64,000 nucleotides of DNA from Oegoconia quadripuncta (Eukaryota > Arthropoda > Insecta > Lepidoptera > Autostichidae): the NCBI GenBank assembly GCA_949316235.1, contig OX438748.1, positions 28,018,836 to 28,082,835 on the forward strand, written 5' to 3'. The notes beneath the pieces are model-generated. The model worked only from the letters and a program-made list of their open reading frames with translations, did no database searches and was not told where the DNA came from. Positions within the stretch are counted from its first letter, which is position 1. Each line of letters begins with the position of its first letter. Positions 23,445-34,929 of the stretch are shown here, piece by piece. The position numbers and the translations under genes are program-made.

Positions 23445-23650
23445 TAGGTAGATAAATGTCACATAAGTATATTATAAGTAATAATTTACCTAATCACTGT
23501 GCAATAAAAGTTCATTTCATATAGCACAACCTTCCTGTGCTTACCTACTACTACGTTAAGAAACTAGATTTAATTTAACATAAGGTTATTGCTATCCAAA
23601 TTCAGGTACCTATCACCATAAATGTTTATTTTTAAATAAGTTCTACATTA
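23445..23650 (+). repeat. Diverged seventh unit of the left array
   Basis: The unit words return in order (GATAAATGTCACATAAGTAT, AATAATTTACCTAATCACTG, AGCACAACCTTCCTGTGC, ATAAGGTTATTGCTA), with more substitutions than in the main array. Confidence 0.6.
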
Positions 23651-23695
23651 AAAATACTACCTAATTAAAAACAAGCTTTGATAAGGTAGGAAATC

Positions 23696-23765
23696 CTGGC
23701 TGCAGCATCAGGTCACCAACTATCCAAACTTTGCAGCATTAGGTCACCAACTATCCAAACTAACC
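23696..23765 (+). repeat. Short tandem duplication
   Basis: GGTCACCAACTATCCAAACT occurs twice in succession with the same upstream GCAGCAT(C/T)A. Likely replication slippage. Confidence 0.6.
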
Positions 23766-24026
23766 CTGTAGGTATGCAAAATTTGATATCCGTACTATTA
23801 GAATTCCCCTTATGAGGAGACGATCCTGGCCACAGCATCGGTTCATGTCTTATCTAGCCTATAACCATGTTATAGGCTCAATGCTACATCCAAACAAACA
23901 TTGCAAGTTAAACGAAAACTTGTAAAAATCGTGGCTTCCAGCTTAGGGTTGTCATAAATAGTAGTGGCGGGCGATATTTGGAAAATATATAGCTCAGTCA
24001 AGCGTCCGTCAGACAGACGACAGTAA

Positions 24027-24157
24027 GGGCCGTATTAATAAATCGATCTTGAGACAGATCGCGTCTCGTTTCAATAACATTTTTTTATTTAATATGCAAC
24101 AGATTCTCAAGCATCGACTTGAGGTCATCTCAAGAGAACGGTTTTTTAATACGGGCC
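24027..24157. mobile_element. 131-bp MITE, PIF/Harbinger-like
   Basis: Inverted ends GGGCCGTATTAATAAA and TTTTTTAATACGGGCC are flanked on both sides by TAA (24,024-24,026 and 24,158-24,160). A 3-bp TWA target duplication with G-rich ends fits PIF/Harbinger non-autonomous elements. Confidence 0.6.
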
Positions 24158-24175
24158 TAAGTCAGTCATATACAT

Positions 24176-24331
24176 ATAGACTTGCCATAATATTTTAGAG
24201 TGAAGTCCGGACAGACCAGCGATGTTAGAGTCAAATCAGATATGCGAAATTTTAATGATTTACTAAATTAAAAAACACACATTAAGCTTATGCACTTATG
24301 GACTAAATCCGGACGTATGGCAAGCCTGTAT
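24176..24331. mobile_element. Mariner-like MITE
   Basis: Imperfect inverted ends: AGACTTGCCATAATATTTTA with AAGTCCGGAC at the left, and AAATCCGGACGTATGGCAAG then CCTG at the right, flanked by TA. The right end fits the CAGGCTTGCCATA start of Tc1/mariner-type MITEs. Confidence 0.5.
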
Positions 24332-24747
24332 ATATAGAGTTGCCGTCCGTCCCGATATATTGGTATTGGTACCAAGCCAAGTGAGGAATAATCGACCCTT
24401 AACCTATAAAATATGTGAATATGGTTGTAAATCAACATCATTACCTACCTATTAATATATACGTAAGGATGAGAAGTTGTAAAAAAAAGCAGTAGTATAA
24501 AAGTCTATGGTTATATGATTATGCAACAAAAGGATAGAATCTTCTAAGAATAGTCTCTAAAATATTTGTCGGTTAAAAGTAAACATCTCTAATAAAATAT
24601 AATTTTAAGGGCTCTTACTTGAAATTATGCAAAATAAAAAAATAACATGATTTTTTATTTTATAAAATGATGTAAATAAAAATAATGTACGGTCGGCAGC
24701 ACGACGTAAGGACAAAGAATACTAACTATTACAAAGAAGTCTGTCTA

Positions 24748-24866
24748 CTACACCAATAGATCGATTGTCCATCAAGGATCAACCCAAAGGTTGGTAAAAA
24801 TTTTAATCAAAATTCACCGACGATTGACCGTATAGACGGTCGATCCTATCAATTGGTGTGGATAGG
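24748..24866. mobile_element. Small inverted-repeat element
   Basis: CTACACCAATAGATCGATTG and its imperfect inverse around 24,842-24,866 (GATCCTATCAATTGGTGTGG) bracket about 70 bp. A looser outer inverse, GCAGCACGACG / GTCGTCGTGCT, lies at about 24,697 and 24,950. Probably nested MITEs. Confidence 0.4.
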
Positions 24867-25151
24867 TAACGTTCGCATTTTAGCAGTCGTACCACGTTAC
24901 GCAAAAATTCTTACTTGACACCATCGCGCGACGGTTTGATAGTGGTGGTGTCGTCGTGCTAATAGTCATTGTCATTCGAGCGAACAAAGTAAATGTGCAT
25001 ACAGTATAAATATCAATTATAATACATTATTCATTATAATAACATCCATCACTCTCATGTAGAAGTCAGATGATATTTTATTTTGTGACAACCCTTGTCT
25101 GCACATACGTACTTAGCTAGCCTAGTGCCTACCTACCCACGGGACGCTGCT

Positions 25152-25182
25152 GCGTAGACAGAGAATAAGTCTCTGTCTACGC
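25152..25182. other. Perfect 13-bp hairpin
   Basis: GCGTAGACAGAGA, loop ATAAG, TCTCTGTCTACGC. GCTGCTG-type words lie on both sides. Function unknown. Confidence 0.55.
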
Positions 25183-25468
25183 GCTGCTGTCCGTACCGCT
25201 CAAAGTGGGTGGAGCCATCCAACCGTATTGTGCAAGCGCAATGGATATTTTTACCCGATTTCAGGTAATTTAAGACTAGAGAAGGTTTTTGACTGCCGGG
25301 TAATTTAGCGTAATTTTGAGACAAACATTTTATTTTATCCTATCTTGTCCGAAAAGAAGCGAAAAGAACTGAACATTCGCAAGCATTGAAATGTAAACAA
25401 AACTTTTCAAATAGCTAAAAAAACTACTATCCATTACCTAATAGGTAGCGATACATTTTTAAATCGTC

Positions 25469-25558
25469 AATGCGGGTGTCCATGGGCGGCGGTGATTGCT
25501 TTCCATTAGGTGACCCGCATGCTCGTTTGCCGCCCTCTCATATTAAAAAAAAAAAAAT
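25469..25558 (+). mobile_element. LINE 3'-tail fragment inside the giant element
   Basis: GCGGGTGTCCATGGGCGGCG through CGTTTGCCGCCCTCTCAT with an A-run. Same tail as 7,840-7,920 and 40,390-40,475. Confidence 0.7.
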
Positions 25559-26439
25559 CGTTAATGTCAATCGAAAAAAAAAAACTGCCAATATTAATTT
25601 TTTTTTGTTTGGTTTTAGCCTATATTAATCTTTTCTTTGATTTTGATTCGATTTCAATCGAACGCTTTGGTAGGAATCGATTCTGGAAGATCTGGAATCT
25701 GGATCTGGATCTGTGGTTTTATATTACATTTTCCGATTATAGAACAATGTCCGCGACGTTTGCTACACAATATACTACTTACACTATTATGAATCAAGAG
25801 TCCGATTGAACAATAAAAGCAAAATATAAGAAAAAGCACGTGGGTCACTTTACAATGCCCTGTCAAGAATCCTATCGATTTTCGATTAATCGATTTGTTT
25901 TTAATTTTTTGCTATCAATGTCAAAGTCAAAAAATGCTTTATTTTGTAGATACACACGGTACACTTTTTTTTTATTCAATCAACTTTTACATTTTATGCT
26001 ACTGCTTGTTCAAAAGACAACTTTCCCCTGAGAAGAACCAGCAAGAAACTAGAAGGGTTGCTCTTTTATGCCCGCTTTCGAAAACGTGTAAAAATTACCT
26101 ACGCTGTCAATGTGTTCTTCTCACACTTTACAATCAGGGTGATGTTTACTCTCAATCAGGACATTAGGAAGAAAGGAAGTAAGTAATACGAAGGATACAT
26201 TTTACTTAAAGCATCACTTACGCTAATGTAACCGACAATACAAGAGTGAATCGGTCCGATTCGAAGGAATTTTGATCGATCCAGTAGATCGATTCACTGT
26301 TCGAGATCGATTCTGAAAATCATTTTTTTTTAATTAGATAGATTTTTTCATTAATCGATCTCAGATCGACATTCGTTAAGTAGTTTTCGAAATTTCGTGT
26401 TTGGTGAACCTTTCGATTTATACATATAATAGATAAGTA

Positions 26440-26700
26440 CATACTTATATACATATACCCGAAAAACATTATCCTCTTGCCCGAGGCAGTTGGGTAAAAA
26501 CGGGTAAATAAGAAATTGAGTTTCGGACTTTTTCTTGTTTGACTGCCGGCAACACTGGTGCTTGTTCCGTCCGCCCGTCCGCGTCGGCCGCTAGCACCAT
26601 ACTTCCGTCACTTGTCTGCATGCATTCTGCAATTGCCTTGCTTGTTTGTTACTGTGCGTGAACTGTGGAGGATGCAACTGCTGTCTGTGCTTCCAGAACC
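26440..26700 (+). promoter_or_regulatory. Probable promoter / 5' UTR of the SAM-domain gene
   Basis: The 260 bases before the start codon include a GC- and CpG-rich stretch (about 26,560-26,600, CCGTCCGCCCGTCCGCGTCG). The start codon sits in a strong Kozak context, AACCATGG. No convincing TATA box. The transcription start is not determined. Confidence 0.35.
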
Positions 26701-29700
26701 ATGGATTTAACCATATTATTGGAAGAATGGGAGCTGCCAGCCAAATATGTCACAAAATTTCTAGGTTTGTACATTTTTATGATTTTTATGTTGGTAGTAG
26801 TTACTTTCAGTGCGTAATTTAGAAATAGGCATCGAATTTTTCTGCATTCAGGTTAGATTCAGACCTACGCAACACGTGGTTGTTGTTTTAAGGATTAAAG
26901 TAAAATGTAGTTAGTGAGTTCCCACAATCTAATAATTAGGTAAATTTCAATTAGCAGTAGTTTCCGAAACGTACTAATAGGTAAAATCTAATCAGTATTA
27001 CGATCGTTTACCTAAAGGCTAACTTCCCTTTGATTAGTGCAAAGGTTATTATAATTGAGTGCGAGTGCAGGTGATGTTGGATGAATGTAGGTGTTCAGTG
27101 GACTAAACACGTGGACCGCAATTGAGTAGTGCGAGTAGGTAGGTAAAAATCTTGGCCTATTTTTCTGCAGCTACGTCCCGCGCGTCCTCCTTCACTCGCC
27201 GCGTGCCTGCTCTAAACACGTTTGGACACGCTTTATGCTGCTTCTCACGGCGCGTGTTATCACGAACCGCGCGCGAGGCTCGCGTTGCACCCCAAACGCC
27301 ACCTGTACTCACACAGGCCTCAAAGTGCGCTTACACATTGCCGTTTTGCTATGTTTATATGCGAAAGTTTGCGCCCCCACGAGCGCCGCGCCGCGTCTTT
27401 GAAGTTACCGACACTTAGCGGATCGGACGCGCCAGCCCGAGCCGCGCTGAGCTCCTGTCTTCACAAGGCGCGAGCGGGCGCGGCGCGACTCCTGATATCA
27501 CGTGCCGTGAGCAGCTGGCATTAAACAAGCGTCGCTTTGTTAGTTGGTTAGGACTTTGCAGGGACGCTTGTATTTGGTGAAAAAAGGGCAAAGTGGACCA
27601 AGCCATTAATTCGTGCAGGAGTAGGTATCTAAAACATGAAATGCAAGCGTGCTTATTGAGGTTGTTCGTCCATAGTTGCTGTTCGATGCCCAACAACAAG
27701 CGGCAGCAGCTAAACAGTATTGGACACTACTCGCACTGCACAGTTGAACTAATCACTCTCAATAATCACTAAGTCACTCTGACCACCTCCATTTGTACCA
27801 AACAAACATAAAAAAACAAATATTTTCTCTTCATAATATAGGTCTAACTATGAAATTGGCGAAAAATTCTGACTAATGGTTTTGTTTATAGGAAATCCTG
27901 TAATTTTGCAAATATCTCACAGATTTTTAATTTATTCTAAAGTTGACTATATTGGTGAAGAAGTGAAAAAGTGATTTTAATCTTTGAGAAATAGGCTAGA
28001 AAAGAGGTGGTGTTGTCCGATTTGGTACTTATTTAAGTTTTTTAATAACATCTGTTTTTCATTTTTTAAACTAATGGTGCTGATTAAACTTAATTACTTA
28101 CACTCACAATTTTGCTGAACTTAATGAGCCAATCCCGAAAAAAATGTTATATAATATGTTAGTATGTTGTATAATAAATACAGTTTTCTGAAAATCCTCT
28201 ATACAAGATGGCAATTTCGCAGTTAAACTAATATTAGTGTATAGATGTTTACTGTTTTTTGTTGGTAGGTTTTTGTATGAGCCAGAAGAAAGCGGCAATT
28301 TATCTCGTCCAGCTGCCTAAAAAGTTACAGTGGTTTTCTGAAGTCATATGATTTGACATTTATTTGTTCGAACTCAAACTAAGTTCACATGAGCTATACT
28401 GAGATAGCTGCTTGAGATATTTAACTCTAGTTATGAATATAACTATAAATTACTGTTCTATGGTTTATAGTTTGATATTTTACATTACCATTATTATTAT
28501 TATTATAGCATGGAGAACAGAATGCAATTCAAAATGACCTGAATAATTGCATAGGATGAAACGTCTTAACCACACTACAGCCACCCTTAAGAGACGGTTT
28601 GTTTGATATGATTCTAGCATGGCATGTTGTCTTCACTAATATCGGTGGTTATGGGTCATGGTTGTCTTCGTTTCTTGCTATGTGTGTAAAAAGTACTGCT
28701 GTATATACAGGGTGGTTTGTTTTAGCCTCTTTGGGAAAATCTCAAATTATAAGAGATAGAGAAAAATGCTCCACATGCGCTCAACTTTAGAGAACTACCT
28801 ATAATTTTTTTAATAAATAAATATTGTTGGACATTGTACACAGCGCTATCGAGTTCCACTGTAAGCAACTAATGCTTGGTTGTGGATACCGGATGGTTGA
28901 TGTACTACTTAAATACTTTTTATTTTTGTAAATAAATACATATATATAAATGAAACATAACTTGGCTACACATATCCGTATTTATCATACAAATATATAC
29001 CCCTAGCGGGATTCGAACCCACAACCTTTTGGTACAGCAGTCAGAGTTTCTGACCACTTACACCAAACAGGTCGTTATTTATATGGTTAATTATATGGTT
29101 CTTTAGAGTGTTTTTCTCTATCTTCAATAGTTGGGATTTTCTTATACGGGCTTGGAAAATAAGCTAGCTTGTATGCAGGGTGGAAATGATTAATGTTTAC
29201 ATTCGACTCATATCATTTTGTATAGCAATAAATAATGCATTCTGATTGTACTAAAATAAATTGACACTTATTAGGTAAGTGTCAAAGACTGCTTTCCTTT
29301 TTATACTTATTACAAACTTTTGCTCTTATTTATATATTTATAACTATGAACACTTTATAGTATTCTAAGAGTCTCCTAACTGAGCCGCTGACAGACAGAC
29401 AGAGAACGACGGACATGATGAAATTATATAAAAAGAATGCAATAGTTACATATTTTACCTAAAACAGGATTTTTTCATTGTTTTTATGAATAGTTGTATT
29501 GTGCGTCATGTAATCTATGAAAGATCGGTTTGTAATTTTCGGTTATCTATGTAGGTAGTTATGGAGAAATTGACTGTAAACACTTTTCAGTTTCCCCTTT
29601 ACAATTGTAGTTATGTAACAATTAACACCGAGTCTAAATATGCTATAGCTGTAGCATATTTAGATACATATCACTAATAATTATATTTTTATAATAATGT

Positions 29701-32700
29701 ATATATTCCATTTTTCTGCTTTTAATTTTTGTAATTAGGTTTTTGATAATTATTGTTTTGTTAAACAACAATCTTGGATCGCGGTGTAGCCTTATAAGGT
29801 CTGTGACCTAAGTCGAAGGCTTTCTGTGTTGTACTACTAGACTCTCCAATGATAGCACTGCATCTGTCATTTGGAAGTATTTGATAACTTTTACTTAACC
29901 AAATGATAATAGATTTATTGAAGCTTAACAAGACAGCACTTATTTTTAGGCATAATCCGGGTGACTCTAACACTACAATCTGAAATATTGGTTATTTTCA
30001 TGACTCATTTAGTACATGCTTTTATTTTATAGAAGAAAATGTGGATGTGGAAACACTACATCATCTTGTGGAAGATGATTTGTCCATACTAATCCCTGAA
30101 ATTGGTGCACGTGCAAAATTCCGAACAAAATGGAAACAGTGGAAACAAGAAAATAAGGTAGGGTATGGTGTATTCTAATGTAATGTAGGGTGGAGTAGCT
30201 ATTTGGATAGAGTTATTTATCTCATCAAAAACACGCTGTAAAATGGGAGACAAATTCAATATTAAGAATACCCATGGTTGTCTACTTCGCTGACAAAAGA
30301 ATTGAGATCTAAATGGGTGCCAAGCTCATGAATTGCCTTCACTAGTTTTCACATACAGGTTATATTATATTTTAATAATCAACTTTATCTTCTTTATGCC
30401 ATACCTATGCAAGATAACTGTAGTTACATGGCTAGGTTGACATATGTCTTCATAATCATCATCATATCGGCCTTATATTTTCCTTTAAAAATTTGGTATT
30501 TTGGTAATAGCTAGCCAAGTCACGAGCTTGATTAGATCTCAATGGACACGACCATGTATGCTTAATATTGAACTTGGCTCTCATTTTCACATTTGTTTTT
30601 GATGTGATGTCATTACTTTTTGTACAGAAATTATTATTATGTATCATCATATCTCTAAAATTTGACTTTTTTTCTGCTTTATGTGGTATAGTTTTCTTTT
30701 TGTGTTATTTCCTTATACTTTTTGTTTCTCATTTTAAAAATATTTTAAATTGTAATGATTCTCTGTTTATTGATTTTTCCCTGGATGCCAAATTTCGTGT
30801 TTCAAAATCTAGAAGTGGATCAGGTTTTATCAGTTAGTGGATTGTGTGTTTGGTCAGTGATAAAAATGCCATTTTTTAGACATTAATATATCAAATGGTT
30901 CTTGTAAATAGTGCACGGACATACAAAATCGCCTGTTTTTTTTTTTGAGAGGTTGGCTAGCGCACCGCCGTGCGAAAATCTAATTTGATGTTACCACCCT
31001 GAGGATGTCTGGCCTGCAGCGGTTGGTGGTGGTGGGTGTAAGGGGTGAAGTCGATGAACGTAACGTGCACGTGAAAAAAACCTACATAATTTAGGTACAC
31101 CAGACCACGTGAAATGTATAATGAATTAAGTGTCCATAACTTTCCATTTACAGATTTTTCAGAGCACACCGTCGGCATCAACAGAGTCTAATACAACACC
31201 TTCCTTGTTTGACTCGGAAGATTTAGATGATGCCATAGAAACAATGGAAAACATTGTAAATGAAAAGTATGCGTTATAGTATTTTTGCATTCATCAGAAA
31301 CACAATATATTATATAATAAGAGTGCACATTAAATAAAAAAATGCGTTTTTTCTTCTATTTAATCTTTCAAGGATTTCATCTATCTGGGATCATGTAAAA
31401 CTTGATATTTTGTATATTTTTCAGAACTCTGACAGATACTGAAAGCAAAAGTGATGCAGTCAAACATAACTCATTATATAAACTACTTGAGAAAGATAAA
31501 GCACTAAAATATTTATTGTCACTGAAGAAATTGACGAAACCTCAGCGTAGTGTTGTGGCGAAAGCAGTTGTATCACATTTAGTCCAAATTACTCCTAGTG
31601 GATTAATTAAACCAGGAACACTTCAAGAATGGGCTAATTTTGCCGTCCAAGTGTTTCCTGAAGAAGATATCACATTTTATTTTTATTCAGTTGCACCATT
31701 ATCAGCCACATCATCGACACGCGCTAGAAGTGTCCCGTCTCCAACTAGAAGATATTATGGCGTATTTTGGGACAGGTGGAATAATTATCGCAAAATACTT
31801 AGAGAATCGAACTCAATTCCATATAAAAAGAGAGAAAAACCAATACAATCAAGAAACATCTCCGAATGTAGTTCAAGTGAGTGTTTTTGGTTTTAGTTAG
31901 TCGCAAAATGCCAACTTATCAAAATAATGACGACTGTAAGTCACAACGTAAAATAAAAAATATTTTATTTTAATAAATGATTTAGAAATCATTAAACCAT
32001 AGCATTTTGCGATTAAAGGCCTGCCAAACGAGATACTTTTCGTCCGTGGCCTGTCGCGCATTCTGTGTGAGTAAAAAAAGCGGAGAGAGCCTCCATCGCT
32101 TTTAGTAACACTCGTAGCGCGGACTGCCACGGACAAAAAGTCAGTCATCTGCGCAGGCCCTAAGCCGTTTAGAATTGTAAGTTGTATCACAATAGTTGTA
32201 CCTTAATTTGCAAATGGCAGTGAAAAATTAGTCTAAATTCATTGTAATTTCACAGCTACAAATCCAGACCCTGATATTGAGATTTCTCTGAAGTTAATAG
32301 AAGCATTTCAAGAACCTGATACGACTGATTACCTTCTGGATGCGTGGGGGAAAACCATGACAGAGCGATTTAATATATTGAGGAAGCAGTTGTCTACAAC
32401 AGATTATTTAAAACAATTTCCAGTGTTACGAAACCAAACCATTGCTACAAAATTGGTAGGCATAAATTGCAGTCTGTTCATCAAATCAAATTACATTCAT
32501 GAATATTCTAGGATTCCTGAATTTAAGTATTTATTTCCAGATAGATATAGACTTCAAAAAGTCATCTTCATCAACTGCATCAGTTTCTCTTGCTATTGAG
32601 ATAAAAAAATATGATAAAAATATTATACAGTTAGCACGGGAGAAAGTTGCTGCTTTCAAAGACCAGAAACAGAAGGAAAATGTCAATAACATTCTACATC

Positions 32701-34477
32701 TTTATGACTCGGGTAGGTAGCAACTTATTTATCCTTGTTTTCAGACAAACTCTCCGCTGGGGACTCATTGTAGTGTCTTATCGAAGTGTACGGGAATTCT
32801 CAAAAAACAAAAAACGGCCGGTGTATGCCGTGCACCATTTACACGAATCATTTCGAGCCACGTTTACACCCCCTCCTCTATTCTAATAACTATTTGACAT
32901 ACACATGTACTATTTTATTCAGTTATTGATATGCTTCACATAATATTCAAATTTTCAAAACCGTAACTTCAATAGATCTACAGATATGGACCCTCAATAA
33001 ATGCAGTTTATGGCACTCACTGACAAATCATCAAAACCTTTAGTTTGACCACATCTAGTTGACCTTGACACTTTTTGGTATGTTACAAGTATTAAATAAA
33101 GGAAAAGTCAGAAATTGGTCAAGAGTGAGTCGGGATGGCCGCCATCTTTTAATTAATTATTGTTTTTTCATTCAATACATTATTTGCATATAAATATACA
33201 AGTAATAAACATACATATACGGACTATGATTAAAACATACAAAGGCGAACTTATCTCGAAACCTTTTCCAGTAATGATATTATGTTAGTAAATTTCTAGA
33301 AACTTGTTTGAAGTGACATATTGATACCGTTGTCTTTGACACATTACGAGCAGCTTGTTCATACATAAAAGAAATTAGTCAAGTGTGAGTCGGGACAGCT
33401 TCAATATTTTGATCATATTATTAATTTAAAAACTTTACTGCATATAGTATAGGTACATACACATAATGAACACATAGAAGAACTATACTTGAAACATACA
33501 AAAGGCGAGCTTATCTCTATAAAAGACTCCTTCTAGAAAATTATTAAATTTGCTTGAAAATAAGAAGCCAAACTTCTCATGCAGCTGTCTTTTAGGTCTA
33601 CAAAAGAGTTAAAAAACTAGATCTTTTGCCAAGTTATCAAGAGCTCTGTGTTTAAATAAAGCCGAAATACGTGGTGGTGCTTTAATCTATTATTTTTTTT
33701 AATTTAAACTCAATTAACATTGTAAGTAATCATCATTAGGGTAATGTTTTTCGAATGTATGTATATTTCTTTGATACGGGCTCATCACTAACGGCTTGAT
33801 GGAAAGAGTTGTAAAAAGATATGACAATGTATTTCGACTTTATTTAAACACGGAGCTCTTGATAACTTTGCAAAAGATCTAGATTTCAACTCTTTTGTAG
33901 GTCTAAAAGGCAGCTGAATGAGAAGTTGGTCTCTTATTTTACATAATATATGTTTTTGATGGAATAAAGTTAACTATTTAATTCAATTTTAGGAAAAGAA
34001 GGCAATCAAGATCTGACAGCAGCACTTCTTGTACTGCCGTACTTATTCTCAAGCGGTGGAAAAGTGGGCAACCGAGGAGGACGAGCTTCAAGAGCAGAGG
34101 CCTCACGCGCCTTCGTTCTATTGTCTTCCTCTTTGGCAGAGGCAGAACAAGCCGTCGAAGAGCGTAAAAATATTCCTAAAGGCAAAAACTTGAAGCTTCA
34201 ACCTTTTATTATAGCCATTGGTACGACATGGGCGAATGTAACAAGCGCATATGTGTTTATAGATGAACCATTATATCGTTTTAACAATATTTTAGACGCA
34301 ATCGATCTATGTTTCAAGGCATTCTTTGCTTTTGATTTGGAATATCCGTTGGAGTGTGAACACGTTTGGCTCTTGTTACAAAAAGCTTTTTATAATATAA
34401 CCTTGCCTAATGATAAAATTATACTAAATGTAAATCAGATTATTTCGTCACTTAAAACACGAGATACTACTACTTAG
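26701..34477 (+). CDS. Seven-exon SAM-domain protein (SAMD3-like), 536 aa
   Basis: Exons by splice signals: 26,701-26,764; 30,033-30,157; 31,154-31,266; 31,425-31,876; 32,256-32,455; 32,541-32,712; 33,993-34,477. Every intron is GT-AG, all phases agree and the total is 1,611 nt. Residues 1-63 (exons 1-2) form a SAM domain: MDLTILLEEWELP, a central LVEDDLSILIPEIGARAKF, and a basic tail KWKQWKQENK. Exon 3 is acidic and Ser/Thr-rich. Exons 4-7 (about 101-536) resemble the long C-terminal region of SAMD3-like proteins, which I recall as multi-copy in insects and fish: WANFAVQVFPEED, WDRWNNYRKILRES, YLKQFPVLRNQ and CEHVWLLLQKAFYNI. SAM domains mediate protein or RNA binding; the role here is unknown. 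No frame break was found, which suggests constraint or youth. It lies within the CACTG-ended element. A 9-nt alternative acceptor for exon 3 (31,163) is possible. Confidence 0.8.
27155..27540. other. CpG-rich island in intron 1 of the SAM gene
   Basis: GC-rich block with many CG pairs (for example CCGCGCGCGAGGCTCGCGTT near 27,265) inside otherwise AT-rich intron sequence. Short open frames on both strands overlap here without domain features. It may be an internal promoter or captured host sequence; neither is shown. Confidence 0.45.
28700..29160. mobile_element. Possible foldback element split by SINE B
   Basis: GAAAATCTCAAATTATAAG with GATAGAGAAAAATGCT at about 28,735-28,770 is roughly inverted at 29,100-29,155 (GTTTTTCTCTATCTTCAATA, GTTGGGATTTTCTTATA). 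The left outer end reads TATATACAGGGTGG, a mariner-like start. A SINE lies between the arms. Confidence 0.35.
28809..29075 (-). mobile_element. SINE family B, copy 2
   Basis: Minus-strand copy with tail at 28,809 and head ending CACCAAACAGGTCGT. It lies in intron 1 of the SAM gene. Confidence 0.8.
32017..32161. mobile_element. MITE in intron 4 of the SAM gene
   Basis: GGCCTGCCAAACGAG with TTTTCGTCCGTGGC at the left is inverted at the right (GCCACGGACAAAAAGTC, then GCGCAGGCC). Imperfect arms of about 45 bp. The ends GGCCTGC / GCAGGCC are hAT-like but no clear target duplication was seen. Confidence 0.5.
33106..33524 (+). repeat. Diverged direct duplication in intron 6
   Basis: Two ~155-bp copies (about 33,106 and 33,368) share GTGAGTCGGGA, AACATACA-type words and GGCGA(A/G)CTTATCTC in the same order. 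Confidence 0.45.
33556..33942. mobile_element. Foldback element in intron 6
   Basis: Long inverted arms, about 33,556-33,670 and 33,829-33,942, around a ~160-bp loop. Paired words: TAGGTCTACAAAAGAGTT with AACTCTTTTGTAGGTCTA, CTAGATCTTTTG with CAAAAGATCTAG, and AGTTATCAAGAGCTC with GAGCTCTTGATAACT. No coding potential. Confidence 0.7.
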
Positions 34478-34485
34478 ACACCAAA

Positions 34486-34929
34486 ATGTTAACTTGCTAT
34501 TATTGTCAATTAAAATTTTATTTAATGTCTCAATTTATGACACATATAAGGTTACCGTGTCCTGAAATTCCAGCAAATAACGTAGGTTTCCAATGTGGGC
34601 AAATAGATTGTTTTCGCTTTTTTGATAATTCTAGTTCTTTACAAAAACATCTTATCAGATGTCATTCAGTAAGTTCACAAGTTTTAGCCGGAACTACATC
34701 TATAGTTAATACTACTTTAGATTCGGCCTTTTCATCTACATCAAATACACCCCAAAGCAATATTATTGAAAAAATCTCACAGCCTGGAGACATTTTAGTA
34801 AATCAATTGGCACATATGTCGAGTACACTTCATTCTGACCCTACAGTTACACTAAAAACAAGCCAGGTATTTTTTCGAGAACTTGACACATTTGTTAATG
34901 TTAGTTTAGCCCTAAGTGTATACTTTTAG
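34486..34929 (+). CDS. Zinc-finger ORF directly after the SAM gene, probably truncated
   Basis: 147 residues. Finger 1: C4, C7, H20, C25 (CX2CX12HX4C). Finger 2: C37, C42, H55, H60 (CX4CX12HX4H). A Ser/Thr-rich linker and a short hydrophobic end (LDTFVNVSLALSV) follow. The start lies 8 bases after the SAM-gene stop in another frame, so both may be on one mRNA, or this may be the first exon of a second gene (a weak donor-like CTAAGTGTATAC lies at the end). I recall longer insect and fish proteins with similar paired N-terminal fingers, which suggests loss of the downstream part. DNA or RNA binding is expected from the fingers; the true role is unknown. Confidence 0.6.
   Translation: MLTCYYCQLKFYLMSQFMTHIRLPCPEIPANNVGFQCGQIDCFRFFDNSSSLQKHLIRCHSVSSQVLAGTTSIVNTTLDSAFSSTSNTPQSNIIEKISQPGDILVNQLAHMSSTLHSDPTVTLKTSQVFFRELDTFVNVSLALSVYF

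Noticed and set aside
31640..31900. Alternate frame overlapping SAM-gene exon 4
   Set aside because: The other frame continues the splice phases from both sides and carries the family-like motifs, so this one is a shadow.
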